The notes beneath the pieces are model-generated. The model was given only the letters and a program-made list of their open reading frames with translations, was not told where the DNA came from and made no database searches. Positions 32,371 to 41,228 of a stretch of 64,000 nucleotides of DNA are shown piece after piece (positions within the stretch are counted from its first letter, which is position 1; each line of letters starts with the position of its first letter). The translations under genes and the position numbers were made by a program. The stretch spans positions 42,900 to 106,899 of the forward strand of contig JBAVVD010000029.1 of assembly GCA_049697115.1 (NCBI GenBank), read 5' to 3'. Origin of the DNA: JBAVVD01 sp049697115 (lineage in GTDB: Bacteria > Acidobacteriota > Aminicenantia > Aminicenantales > UBA4085).

Positions 32371-33261
32371 TCAATCGGCGCGGGGATGGCTCCGGCGGTA
32401 GACTTTAAGCAGATGTTTTAAGTCCAGGTGGGTGTATTTCTGAGTGGTGGCGAGACTCACATGTCCGAGGAGCTCCTGGATGGCCCTCAGGTCAGCCCCA
32501 CGGCTGAGAAGATGGGAGGCGAAGGAATGGCGGAGCGAATGGGGGCTTATTTTCCGGCGCAGTGCCGAAGACCTGACATATTTGGCCACAATCCTTTCCA
32601 CAGAGCGCGCGCTCAGTCTCCCCCCCTGATAGTTCAAAAAAAGGGCTTTTTCCTCCACAGGCTCTCGGCTCACAGTCGCCCTGGCGGAAATGTATAACAC
32701 AAGACTCTCCCCGGCCTTGCTTCCGAAAGGGACCAGGCGCTCCTTTTTGCCTTTGCCTCTGACCCGGACCAACCGCTCATCAAGACTCACGTCTTCCAGA
32801 TTGATCCCGACCAGTTCGCTCACGCGTATTCCTGTGGCATAGAGGAACTCCAGAAGGGCTTTGTCCCTGATCCCTAGGACATCCTCGGAAAGGGGCAGGT
32901 CTAGAAATTTCTCCATCTCCTCTTCGGACAGAAAGGAAGGCACATGTTTCTCCTGCTTGGGAGTGGCCACACTCTTGGCCGGATTATCCTCGATCCATTT
33001 CCGCTTCAGGCAGAACTGGAGAAAAGAGCGGACAGCGGCCAGCTTTCTGGCCATGGAGGACTTGGCCTGGTCCTTCCTGTGGAGTTCGACCAGAAATCCT
33101 CGAAGGCAGATATTGTCAATACGGCTGAGCTCGATTTTTCTCTCTTCCAGATATCGGGCGAACTGCAGCAGGTCGATCCTATAGCTGGAAATCGTGTGGG
33201 GAGAAGCGTTTCTTTCATGCCTCAAATAATCCACAAATTCATCCAGCTCTCTTCGCATCAT
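32371..33261 (-). CDS. xerC: Tyrosine recombinase XerC/XerD
   Basis: 296 residues, standard Xer length. It resolves chromosome dimers at dif with a partner recombinase. The N-terminal SAM-like core-binding domain is followed by the catalytic domain with arginine in TGIRVSELVGI, HSLRHSFASHLL (His and second Arg), LLGHVS (His) and the nucleophile tyrosine in TTQKYTHL. The dprA-topA-xer order is common and favours XerC, but C/D cannot be separated by eye. The start codon (33261 or 33258) lacks a strong ribosome site. Confidence 0.9.
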   Translation of the reverse strand: MMRRELDEFVDYLRHERNASPHTISSYRIDLLQFARYLEERKIELSRIDNICLRGFLVELHRKDQAKSSMARKLAAVRSFLQFCLKRKWIEDNPAKSVATPKQEKHVPSFLSEEEMEKFLDLPLSEDVLGIRDKALLEFLYATGIRVSELVGINLEDVSLDERLVRVRGKGKKERLVPFGSKAGESLVLYISARATVSREPVEEKALFLNYQGGRLSARSVERIVAKYVRSSALRRKISPHSLRHSFASHLLSRGADLRAIQELLGHVSLATTQKYTHLDLKHLLKVYRRSHPRAD

Positions 33262-33278
33262 TTCTAAAATACCATTTT

Positions 33279-35525
33279 CTATTTCTGTTTGTCACTTCCC
33301 GAAGCATCCTCGGAAGCTTTTCCGTTCATGAGGACTTCTTTATAGTCGCATTTTTTATTCCGGCAGTAGAGATAAGGTTCCCCTTTTTGTGGCCGCTTTT
33401 TGAGCACAGGCGACTCTCCGCATTTCGGGCACGCCTGGACCACAGGCTCATCCCAGGCCGCAAATTTGCACTTCGGAAAGTGGCTGCAGCCAAAGAATAT
33501 CCTGCCTCTTCTTGTTTTTCTCCTGAGAATTGTCCCCCCGCAGCCCATGGGGCAGGGAATTCCCGTATCAGTCTGCTCCTTCTTGGTATAGCTGCACTTG
33601 GGGTAGTTCGAGCAGGCGATGAACGTCCCGTATTTCCCGCGCCTCAAGACAAGCTGGGTTCCGCACTCCGGACACTTTTCGTCCAGAAGCTTCGACTCTT
33701 TTTTCAACAGGCTTTCCTTGTATTGGCAGTCCGGATAGCCGGAGCAGGCCTTGAACCGGCCGAACCGTCCGCTCTTGATCACCAGATTACGGCCGCAGCG
33801 GGGGCACTGTGCATCCACAGGAATTCCCGTCCTTTTCACGCTCTCGATTTCCATCCCCTGTTTCAAGTCCTGGTCAAGCCGGGAATGAAACAGCTTGAGA
33901 GATTCCAGCCAGTTCTGAGATCCCTCGCTGATTCGGTCCAGCTCTTCCTCCATCTGGACGGTAAACTGAACCTCCATCAGGTCCGGAAAATTTTTGACCA
34001 GAAAATCTGTGACAAACATTCCTAGGTCTGTGGGGAAAAATTTTCCTTCCTCTTTAACGACATAAACGCGGTCCTGGAGAGTCGCGATGATCGGCGCATA
34101 AGTGGAAGGGCGGCCGATCCCTTTTGCCTCCAGCTCCCTCACCAGGCTTCCCTCCGTGTAGCGGGAAGGAGGTTGGGTGAAGTTCTGTTTGGGCTCGAGG
34201 TTAAAGAGAGTCAACTTCTCTCCCTCCTGAGCCGCGGGCAACGTTTCCTCTTCTTTTCCTCGGTTCGGATAAAGGATCAGATAGCCATTAAATCTCATTA
34301 CCTCGCCCTTCGCCTTCAACCGGAACTTCGAAGCGGCAATCTCAAACTCTGTCTCCTCAATGATCGCCGCACTCATCTGGGAGGCGAGGAACCTGTTCCA
34401 GATGAGCTTGTAGAGGCTGTATTCATCCTTCTTGAGAAAAGGTTTGACGGCCTCGGGAGGAAGGTCGGCAGAGGTTGGGCGAACGGCTTCGTGAGCATCC
34501 TGGGCCTGGCTTTTATTTTTATATATGCGCGGCTTTGGCGGAACATGGCGCAGCGAATATTTCTGCTCGACGTAAGCACGGACCCAGGCCAGCGCCTCAT
34601 TGGAGACGCGCACAGAATCTGTCCGCATGTAGGTGATGAGCCCCACCGGCCCTTTTTCTCCGACCGGCAATCCCTCATAAAGCTTTTGGGCAACGGACAT
34701 CGTCTTTTTAACGGGGAAACGGAAAAGACGAAAGGCGTCCTGCTGGAGAGTGCTGGTGATATAAGGAGGCGGGGGATTTTTCTTTTTCTCTTGAATTTTT
34801 ATTTTTTCCAGGATGAATTCTGTGCCCTGGAGTGCCTCCACAACCGCTCTGGCCGTGCGTTCGTCCTCTATTTTGGCCTTCTTTCCTTCAATCCTGACCA
34901 AACCGGCCTTAAAGGGAGGAGGATTTGCCGCCGCGAGAAGGGCGGTGATTGTCCAATATTCCTGGGAAACAAACTCCCTGATTTCCCGTTCCCTCTCGCA
35001 AATCAGGCGCAGAGCAATAGACTGGACTCTGCCCGCGCTCAATCCCCTTCCGATTTTCTTCCATAAGAGCGGGCTGATGAGGTATCCGACCAGCCGATCC
35101 AGAATTCTCCTTGTCTGTTGAGCATTGATTATATTCTGGTCGAGTTTTACCAGATTTTTGAAGGCCTCTTCCACGGCGTGTCTGGTGATCTCATGGAGAA
35201 GGACCCGGTAAATCTTCTTATTGGCATTCTCCAAAAGCGTGCTCAGATGCCAGGAAATGGCTTCTCCTTCGCGGTCAGGGTCAGCGGCCAGGATAATCGA
35301 GGAATACTTCTCAGCGGTTTTTTTCAGTTCGTTAACGACTTTTCTTTTTTCCGGAATGATCACGTAGTGGGGCTTGAAGTCTTTGGCAATATCCACACCC
35401 AGCTTGCTCCTGGGCAGGTCGCGCACATGACCCATAGACGCCATGACGATGTAGTCTGGGCCCAGGTAGCGATTGATCGTTTTGGCTTTGGCCGGCGACT
35501 CTACGATGACCAGAGATTTCTCCAT
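33279..35525 (-). CDS. topA: DNA topoisomerase I
   Basis: 748 residues. Relaxes negative supercoils. The N-terminal Toprim domain starts VIVESPAKAKTINRYLG, with DPDREGEAISWHL. The catalytic tyrosine is in GLITYMRTDSVRVS. The C-terminus carries four zinc-ribbon repeats: CPRCGRN, CPECGTQ, CPMGCGG and CPKCGES, each with a second cysteine pair. The last repeat looks divergent. It lies directly between dprA (adjacent, no gap) and xerC (17 bases), forming a DNA-maintenance operon. Confidence 0.96.
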   Translation of the reverse strand: MEKSLVIVESPAKAKTINRYLGPDYIVMASMGHVRDLPRSKLGVDIAKDFKPHYVIIPEKRKVVNELKKTAEKYSSIILAADPDREGEAISWHLSTLLENANKKIYRVLLHEITRHAVEEAFKNLVKLDQNIINAQQTRRILDRLVGYLISPLLWKKIGRGLSAGRVQSIALRLICEREREIREFVSQEYWTITALLAAANPPPFKAGLVRIEGKKAKIEDERTARAVVEALQGTEFILEKIKIQEKKKNPPPPYITSTLQQDAFRLFRFPVKKTMSVAQKLYEGLPVGEKGPVGLITYMRTDSVRVSNEALAWVRAYVEQKYSLRHVPPKPRIYKNKSQAQDAHEAVRPTSADLPPEAVKPFLKKDEYSLYKLIWNRFLASQMSAAIIEETEFEIAASKFRLKAKGEVMRFNGYLILYPNRGKEEETLPAAQEGEKLTLFNLEPKQNFTQPPSRYTEGSLVRELEAKGIGRPSTYAPIIATLQDRVYVVKEEGKFFPTDLGMFVTDFLVKNFPDLMEVQFTVQMEEELDRISEGSQNWLESLKLFHSRLDQDLKQGMEIESVKRTGIPVDAQCPRCGRNLVIKSGRFGRFKACSGYPDCQYKESLLKKESKLLDEKCPECGTQLVLRRGKYGTFIACSNYPKCSYTKKEQTDTGIPCPMGCGGTILRRKTRRGRIFFGCSHFPKCKFAAWDEPVVQACPKCGESPVLKKRPQKGEPYLYCRNKKCDYKEVLMNGKASEDASGSDKQK

Positions 35526-36626
35526 TTACATTCTCCTCTGAAAATACTTCCCTGGGCTCTGGACAATCAATCCTTTCAATTCCAGATCGAGCAGAACCGT
35601 CAGTAACTCGGAAATGGAATATTCGCAATTTTCCAGAAGCGTATCAATATGGACAAGAGCATCCACTTGAAGAAGATTGAGGATTTGCTTCTCCTTGGGA
35701 GCGAGAAAGGGAAGTTCTGGAGGACGGATGTCTTTTTGAAAAAGAAGCCGCTCCCGAAGCGGTGAGGGAAATTCTTCGGCCACATCCTCCCAGTCTTCGA
35801 CAGGCTTGGCTCCATTCTTGATCAGCCAGTTTGTCCCCCGACTGAGTTCCACGGTCACGTTTCCTGGAACAGCCATCACTTCTCGGTTCTGCTCAAGGGC
35901 TAGCCCGGCGGAAATCAGGGATCCGCTTTTCCTGGAAGCCTCAACCACCACAAGAGCAGAGGAAAGTCCGGCAATGATTCTGTTTCTCTGCGGAAAGTGA
36001 AATCCCAGAGGCTCTGCGTCAAGAGGATATTCCGAGATGACGGCCCCGTTTTCCGAGATCTTCTGAGCCAGCCTTCGGTTTTCAGGCGGATAAATGTTTT
36101 CCAGTCCTGAGCCTAACACGGCAATAGTTTTTCCTCCTTTTAAAGCGCCCCAGTGAGCGATGGAATCAATGCCTCGCGCCAATCCGCTCACCACGACGAT
36201 CCCTCGGGAGGCGAGGTCCTCGGCCAGTCTCTCCGCTACGGCTCTTCCGTAGGGAGAAGGCTTTCTGGCTCCTATGACGGCCACCGTCGGATCCTGCCAG
36301 ATCCCTACGCTCCCTGCACAATAAAGGACGAAGGGAGGATCGTATATTTCTTTTAAAAGCCCTGGATAGTTTTGATCCTCCAGAGTGAAGAGAGAATATC
36401 CTTTCTTTTGAAGCCTGTCAATTTCTTTTTGAGCGTGCCTGAGAATTTTTGGAGAGGAAATCGTACGGGCCCTTTCTTCATCCAGTCCTAAAGAGACCAG
36501 TTCCTTCCAGGGGGTTCGAAAGACCTCCTCCAGAGAGGAATACTGTCTGATAATTTTTTGGGCGATTCTTAATTTTTCGGACAAAACCAGGTTCAGAGCC
36601 ACCCAGTAGACCTGTCTCTCTTCCAC
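35526..36626 (-). CDS. dprA: DNA-processing protein DprA
   Basis: 366 residues. Loads RecA onto incoming single-stranded DNA during transformation. The Rossmann-like core has GARKPSPYGRAVAERLA, VVSGLARGIDSIAHWGAL, AVLGSGLENIYPPENRRLA and HFPQRNRIIAGLS. A C-terminal winged-helix-like domain (LLQVDALVHIDTLLENC) is present. The stop is immediately followed by the topA start. An N-terminal SAM-like region occupies about 1-70. With a ComEA-like gene 4 kb away the strain may be naturally competent. Confidence 0.94.
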   Translation of the reverse strand: MEERQVYWVALNLVLSEKLRIAQKIIRQYSSLEEVFRTPWKELVSLGLDEERARTISSPKILRHAQKEIDRLQKKGYSLFTLEDQNYPGLLKEIYDPPFVLYCAGSVGIWQDPTVAVIGARKPSPYGRAVAERLAEDLASRGIVVVSGLARGIDSIAHWGALKGGKTIAVLGSGLENIYPPENRRLAQKISENGAVISEYPLDAEPLGFHFPQRNRIIAGLSSALVVVEASRKSGSLISAGLALEQNREVMAVPGNVTVELSRGTNWLIKNGAKPVEDWEDVAEEFPSPLRERLLFQKDIRPPELPFLAPKEKQILNLLQVDALVHIDTLLENCEYSISELLTVLLDLELKGLIVQSPGKYFQRRM

Positions 36627-36728
36627 CTTGAAAGAAACACCCTTCTTTCAAGAGACGCCATAGAGGGCTTGACTTTCCCAGCAGAGAAGTGGAGGTCGGC
36701 GCCGGGACGGCTTGAGAACGGTCCTTTC

Positions 36729-36959
36729 CTATTCAATCAACTCGATAACTTTAAAGCGAGATTTTTCACCCCTGATGATTCTGACGTGGGAAGAGGGAAT
36801 TCCAAAGTGAGAAGCCATAAGGTCCACAACTTCCCTGTTGGCTTCTCCCCGAACAGGAGCGGATTTCACCAGTACTTTGTACTCTCCGGGTCCTAATTCT
36901 TTTATTTCCGCCCGGCGGGCCTTTGGCTGCACTCTCACATGAAAATACTTTTTAGCCAT
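36729..36959 (-). CDS. YggU/UPF0235 (DUF167) family protein
   Basis: 76-residue protein with HVRVQPKARRAEI, YKVLVKSAPVRGEANREVV and a final RGEKSRFKVIEL segment, all typical of the DUF167 fold. Its function is unknown. It overlaps the DUF1573 gene by 8 bases, so the two are co-translated. It ends 102 bases before the dprA start. Confidence 0.92.
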   Translation of the reverse strand: MAKKYFHVRVQPKARRAEIKELGPGEYKVLVKSAPVRGEANREVVDLMASHFGIPSSHVRIIRGEKSRFKVIELIE

Positions 36960-37734
36960 TCATATCTTTATATTTCTGAAACAGCTTCTTGAGCTGTTCC
37001 TTGGTGACGATGTAACCGTTGACATTTATGGACATTGTCGACCTCAGGGTATCGTTCGATTTAACGACGATAAATTCCCGCACCAAGCCAATCCGGCCTG
37101 GAATGGCCAGTTTGACCAGAATTTCCGCCTCTTTACCCGAGGCAATTTTGAGAGGAAAAGAGACGGGCCTGCCCTGGAAGTAAAAGGACGCATTTTGAAG
37201 AGAGCATTCCAGCTTCAATTCCAGCTCGCCCCTATTTTTTATCGTGAAGCGGACCTCCAAATCTTCTCCTTCAACAATCAGACCGGCATCATACGTGAAG
37301 CGGTCAAGCTCAATTCTCGGCTGCGGCGGGACATCAATGGAAGCCGTAATCTGAAGCTGGACTCTCGGCCGCTTCGGGTCATTGGAATCCACAAAAATGT
37401 ATTTTGTCACTTCCCCGGCATACTCCCGGGTGTTAAAAACGATCTGGATTCGGCCCTCTTTCCCCGGCTCAATTTTTTTATCGGAAACGAGTGCCGCTGT
37501 GCAGCCGCAGGATGTCTCAACGTTTTTAATGGTCAGCATCGCCTCCCCGTCATTCTTGAAGATAAACTCATGTTTCAACTCTTCGCCCTTTTTGACACTC
37601 CTGAAATTCCAGGATTCCTCTCTAAAAGTGATTTTGGGGGCCTTCCGCTCCAAAGCGAAGTTACCCAGAACTAAAAGGAAAATTAGACTCCCAATGAATC
37701 CGGCCACACATTTTCCCCAGGTTAATCTTTCCAT
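36952..37734 (-). CDS. Membrane-anchored DUF1573 protein
   Basis: 260 residues: an N-terminal membrane helix (CVAGFIGSLIFLLVLGNF), then two immunoglobulin-like domains. The first has the DUF1573 signature FIFKNDGEAMLTIKNVETSC followed by GCTA. The second is a repeat without the cysteines. It probably faces the periplasm. Function is unknown. ATG 37734 is chosen because GGAGG then sits 5 bases upstream; the preceding GTG would be too close. Confidence 0.88.
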   Translation of the reverse strand: MERLTWGKCVAGFIGSLIFLLVLGNFALERKAPKITFREESWNFRSVKKGEELKHEFIFKNDGEAMLTIKNVETSCGCTAALVSDKKIEPGKEGRIQIVFNTREYAGEVTKYIFVDSNDPKRPRVQLQITASIDVPPQPRIELDRFTYDAGLIVEGEDLEVRFTIKNRGELELKLECSLQNASFYFQGRPVSFPLKIASGKEAEILVKLAIPGRIGLVREFIVVKSNDTLRSTMSINVNGYIVTKEQLKKLFQKYKDMNG

Positions 37735-37852
37735 CACGGCCTCCGCGTTTTTTTAAAATTTACACTTTTTCCACAAAATTGGCAAGCCGGCCGGTATTCC
37801 TTAAGAATTCCATTGATTATTTTCCGATTTTTATTAAAATGAGAAACTCCTC

Positions 37853-38767
37853 ATGAAAAAACTTCTCGCCATTCTCCTCTGGCTGCTCATCCTCCATACC
37901 GTCTCTAGTGCCCAGCATGAATCCTGGAAAAAAAAGGAAATCCGGCTGGCTGTCGGGCACGGGTGGACCCAGGTCAGAGGAACCTGCATTTATCAGGACG
38001 AGTGGAATTTGGAATTGCTCTCAAGTGTTCAAGAAGAAACGCGGATCCAGTCCTCTTCAAGAAATGGCCTGATTCTCACAGCCTCTTTATCCTATCTGTT
38101 GAAGCCCAATTTCGGGTTTCAGGCCGGGCTGGGATACATGAATCTCTCTGTCCCCAACGAAGCGTCTTTTAACTTCACCTGGACCGGGACGACGCCTCAC
38201 AAGGAACTCAGGGAGTGGAGCGGGAATGGAAGCTTTTGTGTAGTTCCCCTGAATATCAACGCGATCGGCAAGTGGAAGAAAAAAAGCCTGGAAGCCTTCG
38301 TCTCCGGCGGTGCCTCTCTATTCTTCAACAGATTCCAGAGTTCATCCTTTGCGGGATATGGCGTCTCTGAAGTCTACAAGGTTTGGATTTTCGTGCCTCC
38401 CAAATGGTACCTGACGACCTATCAGTTCATCGATGCGCTTAAAGCGGCGCTCAAGATCGATGAAAAATGGATATCTCTTGGAATGAACCTCGGCCTCGGC
38501 CTGGATTACAAGCTCTCCCCCGAACTTACGCTCACCGCAGAAGCCCGTTATTATTGGCAACCCCAGAGAAATTGCGGCTGGGAATGGCGCACAAAAACCT
38601 ATAATGGAATCCTTCCACCGGCAACTTACGGCAACATCCGTCAAGGGAATATCAACGACTGGATATTTACGAAAGAGGATGCGGCCTACGCCGAACGATT
38701 AACCACTCCCCTCACAATTATCCCCTCTTTCTTTCAGTTGACCTTTGGAAGCCGATTCTTATTTTAA
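37853..38767 (+). CDS. Outer-membrane beta-barrel protein, function unknown
   Basis: 304 residues. A signal peptide (KKLLAILLWLLILHTVSSA) is followed by alternating amphipathic strands such as GFQAGLGYMNLSV and LGMNLGLGLDYKLSPEL, and a terminal aromatic residue (GSRFLF*). This pattern fits an OmpA/OmpW-like barrel of 8-10 strands. No named family is recognised. Transcribed alone, divergently from the DUF1573 gene. Confidence 0.7.
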   Translation: MKKLLAILLWLLILHTVSSAQHESWKKKEIRLAVGHGWTQVRGTCIYQDEWNLELLSSVQEETRIQSSSRNGLILTASLSYLLKPNFGFQAGLGYMNLSVPNEASFNFTWTGTTPHKELREWSGNGSFCVVPLNINAIGKWKKKSLEAFVSGGASLFFNRFQSSSFAGYGVSEVYKVWIFVPPKWYLTTYQFIDALKAALKIDEKWISLGMNLGLGLDYKLSPELTLTAEARYYWQPQRNCGWEWRTKTYNGILPPATYGNIRQGNINDWIFTKEDAAYAERLTTPLTIIPSFFQLTFGSRFLF

Positions 38768-38878
38768 TCGACATCCCCAAATGTGAATTCCGTTGAAACC
38801 GTGATGTGTGAGTATTGCTTGTGATGGTCAATTCCCATATAATTTATTCGTGCACCTCCTGAGAACTAAGTTTTTCAG

Positions 38879-38901
38879 CCGGAAGTCTATCAGACTCCCG
38901 G
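38879..38901. repeat. Short perfect-stem hairpin in an intergenic region
   Basis: CCGG-A-AGTCT, loop ATC, AGACT-C-CCGG: nine pairs with one mismatch. No T-tract follows on either strand, so it is not a standard terminator. It lies 96 bases before the sulfatase-fold gene and could be in its leader. Confidence 0.4.
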
Positions 38902-38996
38902 AGAAGGTGTATCACATCATCATGTTATCTTATCAACTATTATCAATGTTGAAGTGGAGGGAATAGATTTAATTCCTTATTGACGTTGGCAAGTAA

Positions 38997-41042
38997 ATGC
39001 ACATTTCTAAAGACGAAAAGAACATATTTTGTGGTGATGGCCTTATAGACTGGATTGAAATTGGATTTATTGTAGGTACCCTTGTTGGACTTTTAGATGG
39101 GCTTCATGCTATAGCCTCGAGATATAGCTCCGCTTCAACCTCTCTGTTAACACTTCTGCTATCAACCACGGTTCTTGGGATCGGAGGAGGGGTAAGTCTT
39201 CCCATCATCTTAGCTTTACTGAAAAGACCTCTTTATCATGAAAAGGCTCAAAAGCCGATACGACCATGGACATGGTTTATTTTACTATATTTTGCGATTG
39301 CCATCCTGGGCCTTTCCCTTGCCGGATTTTTTTCAATTAAGCTTCTGATTCTGATTTTCCCGGATTTCAATCAAGTCTTATATACAATTCTGGCTTTTTT
39401 CTTAACTCTCCTTTTTGCGAGCTTCAATGTCATCACGAAACACTCAATATTTATTCCAGATCGAAAGGTCGTCACTTTGGTGTTTGGGAGTTTATGCCTT
39501 GCTCTCACGTTGGCGATTGTTATATTAGGTCGAGGGCCGGCTTCCTCGCTCGATTCTGGCCAGCTGGGATCTTTTGAAGCACAATTTCAAACTAAGTCTG
39601 AGCGACCGAACATCTTGCTAATTGTGCTGGATACGGTCCGGGCTGACCATCTTTCTCTCTATGGCTATACAAAAGAGACCTCGCCTTTTCTTTCGGAGTT
39701 GGCTAGGGAAAGCATTGTTTATGAGCTAGCGATATCACCCGCACCATGGACTCTTCCTTCTCATGCCTCGATATTTACCGGTCAATTTCCTTCTCTTCAT
39801 CAGGCCACAACAGAGCATCGGCTTTTGCACTCAAAATTCATAACTATTGCCGAGATTCTGCGGACAATTGGTTATAAAACCGTTGGATTTAGCTGCAATT
39901 CTTTAGTCGGAACAGTTACCAATCTAAACAAAGGCTTTGATCAATTCTTCGAACTATTTAAAATTAATCATGATAATCCGCTACAAGAGTTATCTTTTTT
40001 GAATGTCCTAGCGCATGTCTTCAGCAAAAGTAAAAAAATAAACTTAGGAACTGATAATTCTAAGGTCAGAGCGGCGATTGCTAACGATTACATCAAAGCT
40101 TGGCTCGATAATTGGGAAAACCAGGGTCCTCGTCAACCATTCTTTATTTTTATTAACTACCTGGATGCCCATCTACCATATGTCCCTCCTGAGCCTTATA
40201 AAAGCAAATTCTTAAAAAGTCCTATTTCTCAGACCATTGATAGACTCTGCAGTCAAGACTGGCTAGACGAAGCTTTTCGTCTGATGGGCCTCAGAGGCTC
40301 AGCTTCTAAAGAAGAATATGAACAACTCGCTGAACTTTATGATGGAGAAATCGCCTATCTTGACGGTCAAGTCCAAGAACTTATTAATAATCTTAAAATG
40401 CGTGGAATTCTTGATAATACTTGTTTAATAATCGTCAGTGATCACGGAGAGAATCTAGGTGAGCATAATGGCCTTCTTGATCATTGTTTATCCATGCATC
40501 AAACGCTCCTTCACGTCCCCCTTATTATCCGTTTTCCGCGATATTTCCCAAAAGGCGTTCGATATCCGGCTAATGTCTCTACAATGAGCATTTTTTCAAC
40601 AATTCTGGAAGTCGCAGAGGCAAATTCTTCCCCTGAGTTCCCACCCCAAGTTGAGCCTTTGCCCAAAAACAAAGAGCGGATGGATTTGCCACCTACAATT
40701 TCGGAATATAGTCTTCCTGTTTGGGAATTAGGTCTCCTGACCAGTATCGTCCCTGGAGTGGATATCCGGCCATATGCTATTAGACAGCGCGCTATTCAAG
40801 ACGAATCATGGAAGCTAGTTTGGCAGTCGGATGGGAAATCAAAACTCTTTAATCTTATCTCTGACCCCAGAGAAGAAAACCCTCTGGAGCCAACATCAGA
40901 AAGCCACGGAGTTTTCCTATTGAAAGAGCTGAATAATTGGGTGACAGGCCTAAAGATTCCAGAAGTTCCGCTTCCGCTCGTCCCTCCGACTCTTGATAAA
41001 AAAACGAAAAAATCTTTGCAATCACTTGGCTACATCCATTAA
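38997..41042 (+). CDS. Membrane-anchored sulfatase-fold protein (alkaline phosphatase superfamily)
   Basis: 681 residues. An N-terminal part with about four or five membrane helices (about 15-180) precedes a sulfatase-fold domain: PNILLIVLDTVRADHLSLYG (metal-site aspartates), APWTLPSHASIFTG with T252, VSDHGENLGEHNGLLDH and a C-terminal WKLVWQSDGKSKLFNL. The sulfatase C/S-x-P-x-R maturation motif is absent and a threonine occupies the nucleophile position. This points to phospho- or glycerophosphotransfer/hydrolysis (LtaS/EptA-like chemistry) more than sulfate ester cleavage. Base use is clearly more AT-rich than neighbours (many TTA, ATA and AGA-like codons), suggesting later acquisition. Confidence 0.82.
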   Translation: MHISKDEKNIFCGDGLIDWIEIGFIVGTLVGLLDGLHAIASRYSSASTSLLTLLLSTTVLGIGGGVSLPIILALLKRPLYHEKAQKPIRPWTWFILLYFAIAILGLSLAGFFSIKLLILIFPDFNQVLYTILAFFLTLLFASFNVITKHSIFIPDRKVVTLVFGSLCLALTLAIVILGRGPASSLDSGQLGSFEAQFQTKSERPNILLIVLDTVRADHLSLYGYTKETSPFLSELARESIVYELAISPAPWTLPSHASIFTGQFPSLHQATTEHRLLHSKFITIAEILRTIGYKTVGFSCNSLVGTVTNLNKGFDQFFELFKINHDNPLQELSFLNVLAHVFSKSKKINLGTDNSKVRAAIANDYIKAWLDNWENQGPRQPFFIFINYLDAHLPYVPPEPYKSKFLKSPISQTIDRLCSQDWLDEAFRLMGLRGSASKEEYEQLAELYDGEIAYLDGQVQELINNLKMRGILDNTCLIIVSDHGENLGEHNGLLDHCLSMHQTLLHVPLIIRFPRYFPKGVRYPANVSTMSIFSTILEVAEANSSPEFPPQVEPLPKNKERMDLPPTISEYSLPVWELGLLTSIVPGVDIRPYAIRQRAIQDESWKLVWQSDGKSKLFNLISDPREENPLEPTSESHGVFLLKELNNWVTGLKIPEVPLPLVPPTLDKKTKKSLQSLGYIH

Positions 41043-41175
41043 ATAAAATTGCTTCTCATTTCTGAATGAAATGATTCATTGAGGTCTGGCAATATGTGTT
41101 CTTCTATCTCAATCCCATGAATGAAATGAGTGGAATTCCAGCGTCCAATCGGCAAATTTAGGTTGACGGCTTTCC

Positions 41176-41204
41176 TTGACAGGCCCTCGGCCCTCTTCTA
41201 TAAT
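41176..41204 (+). promoter_or_regulatory. Consensus sigma-70 promoter
   Basis: TTGACA (41176-41181), exactly 17 bases, TATAAT (41199-41204): a perfect -35/-10 pair. The predicted start near 41211 is 18 bases before the ATG at 41229. A GGAGG at 41206-41210 would then lie just outside the transcript. Confidence 0.8.
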
Positions 41205-41228
41205 TGGAGGAAATTCAACGGGTTTCAC

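Noticed and set aside
34173..35066. Plus-strand open frame of 297 codons opposite topA
   Set aside because: topA on the other strand is unambiguous and fills the region.
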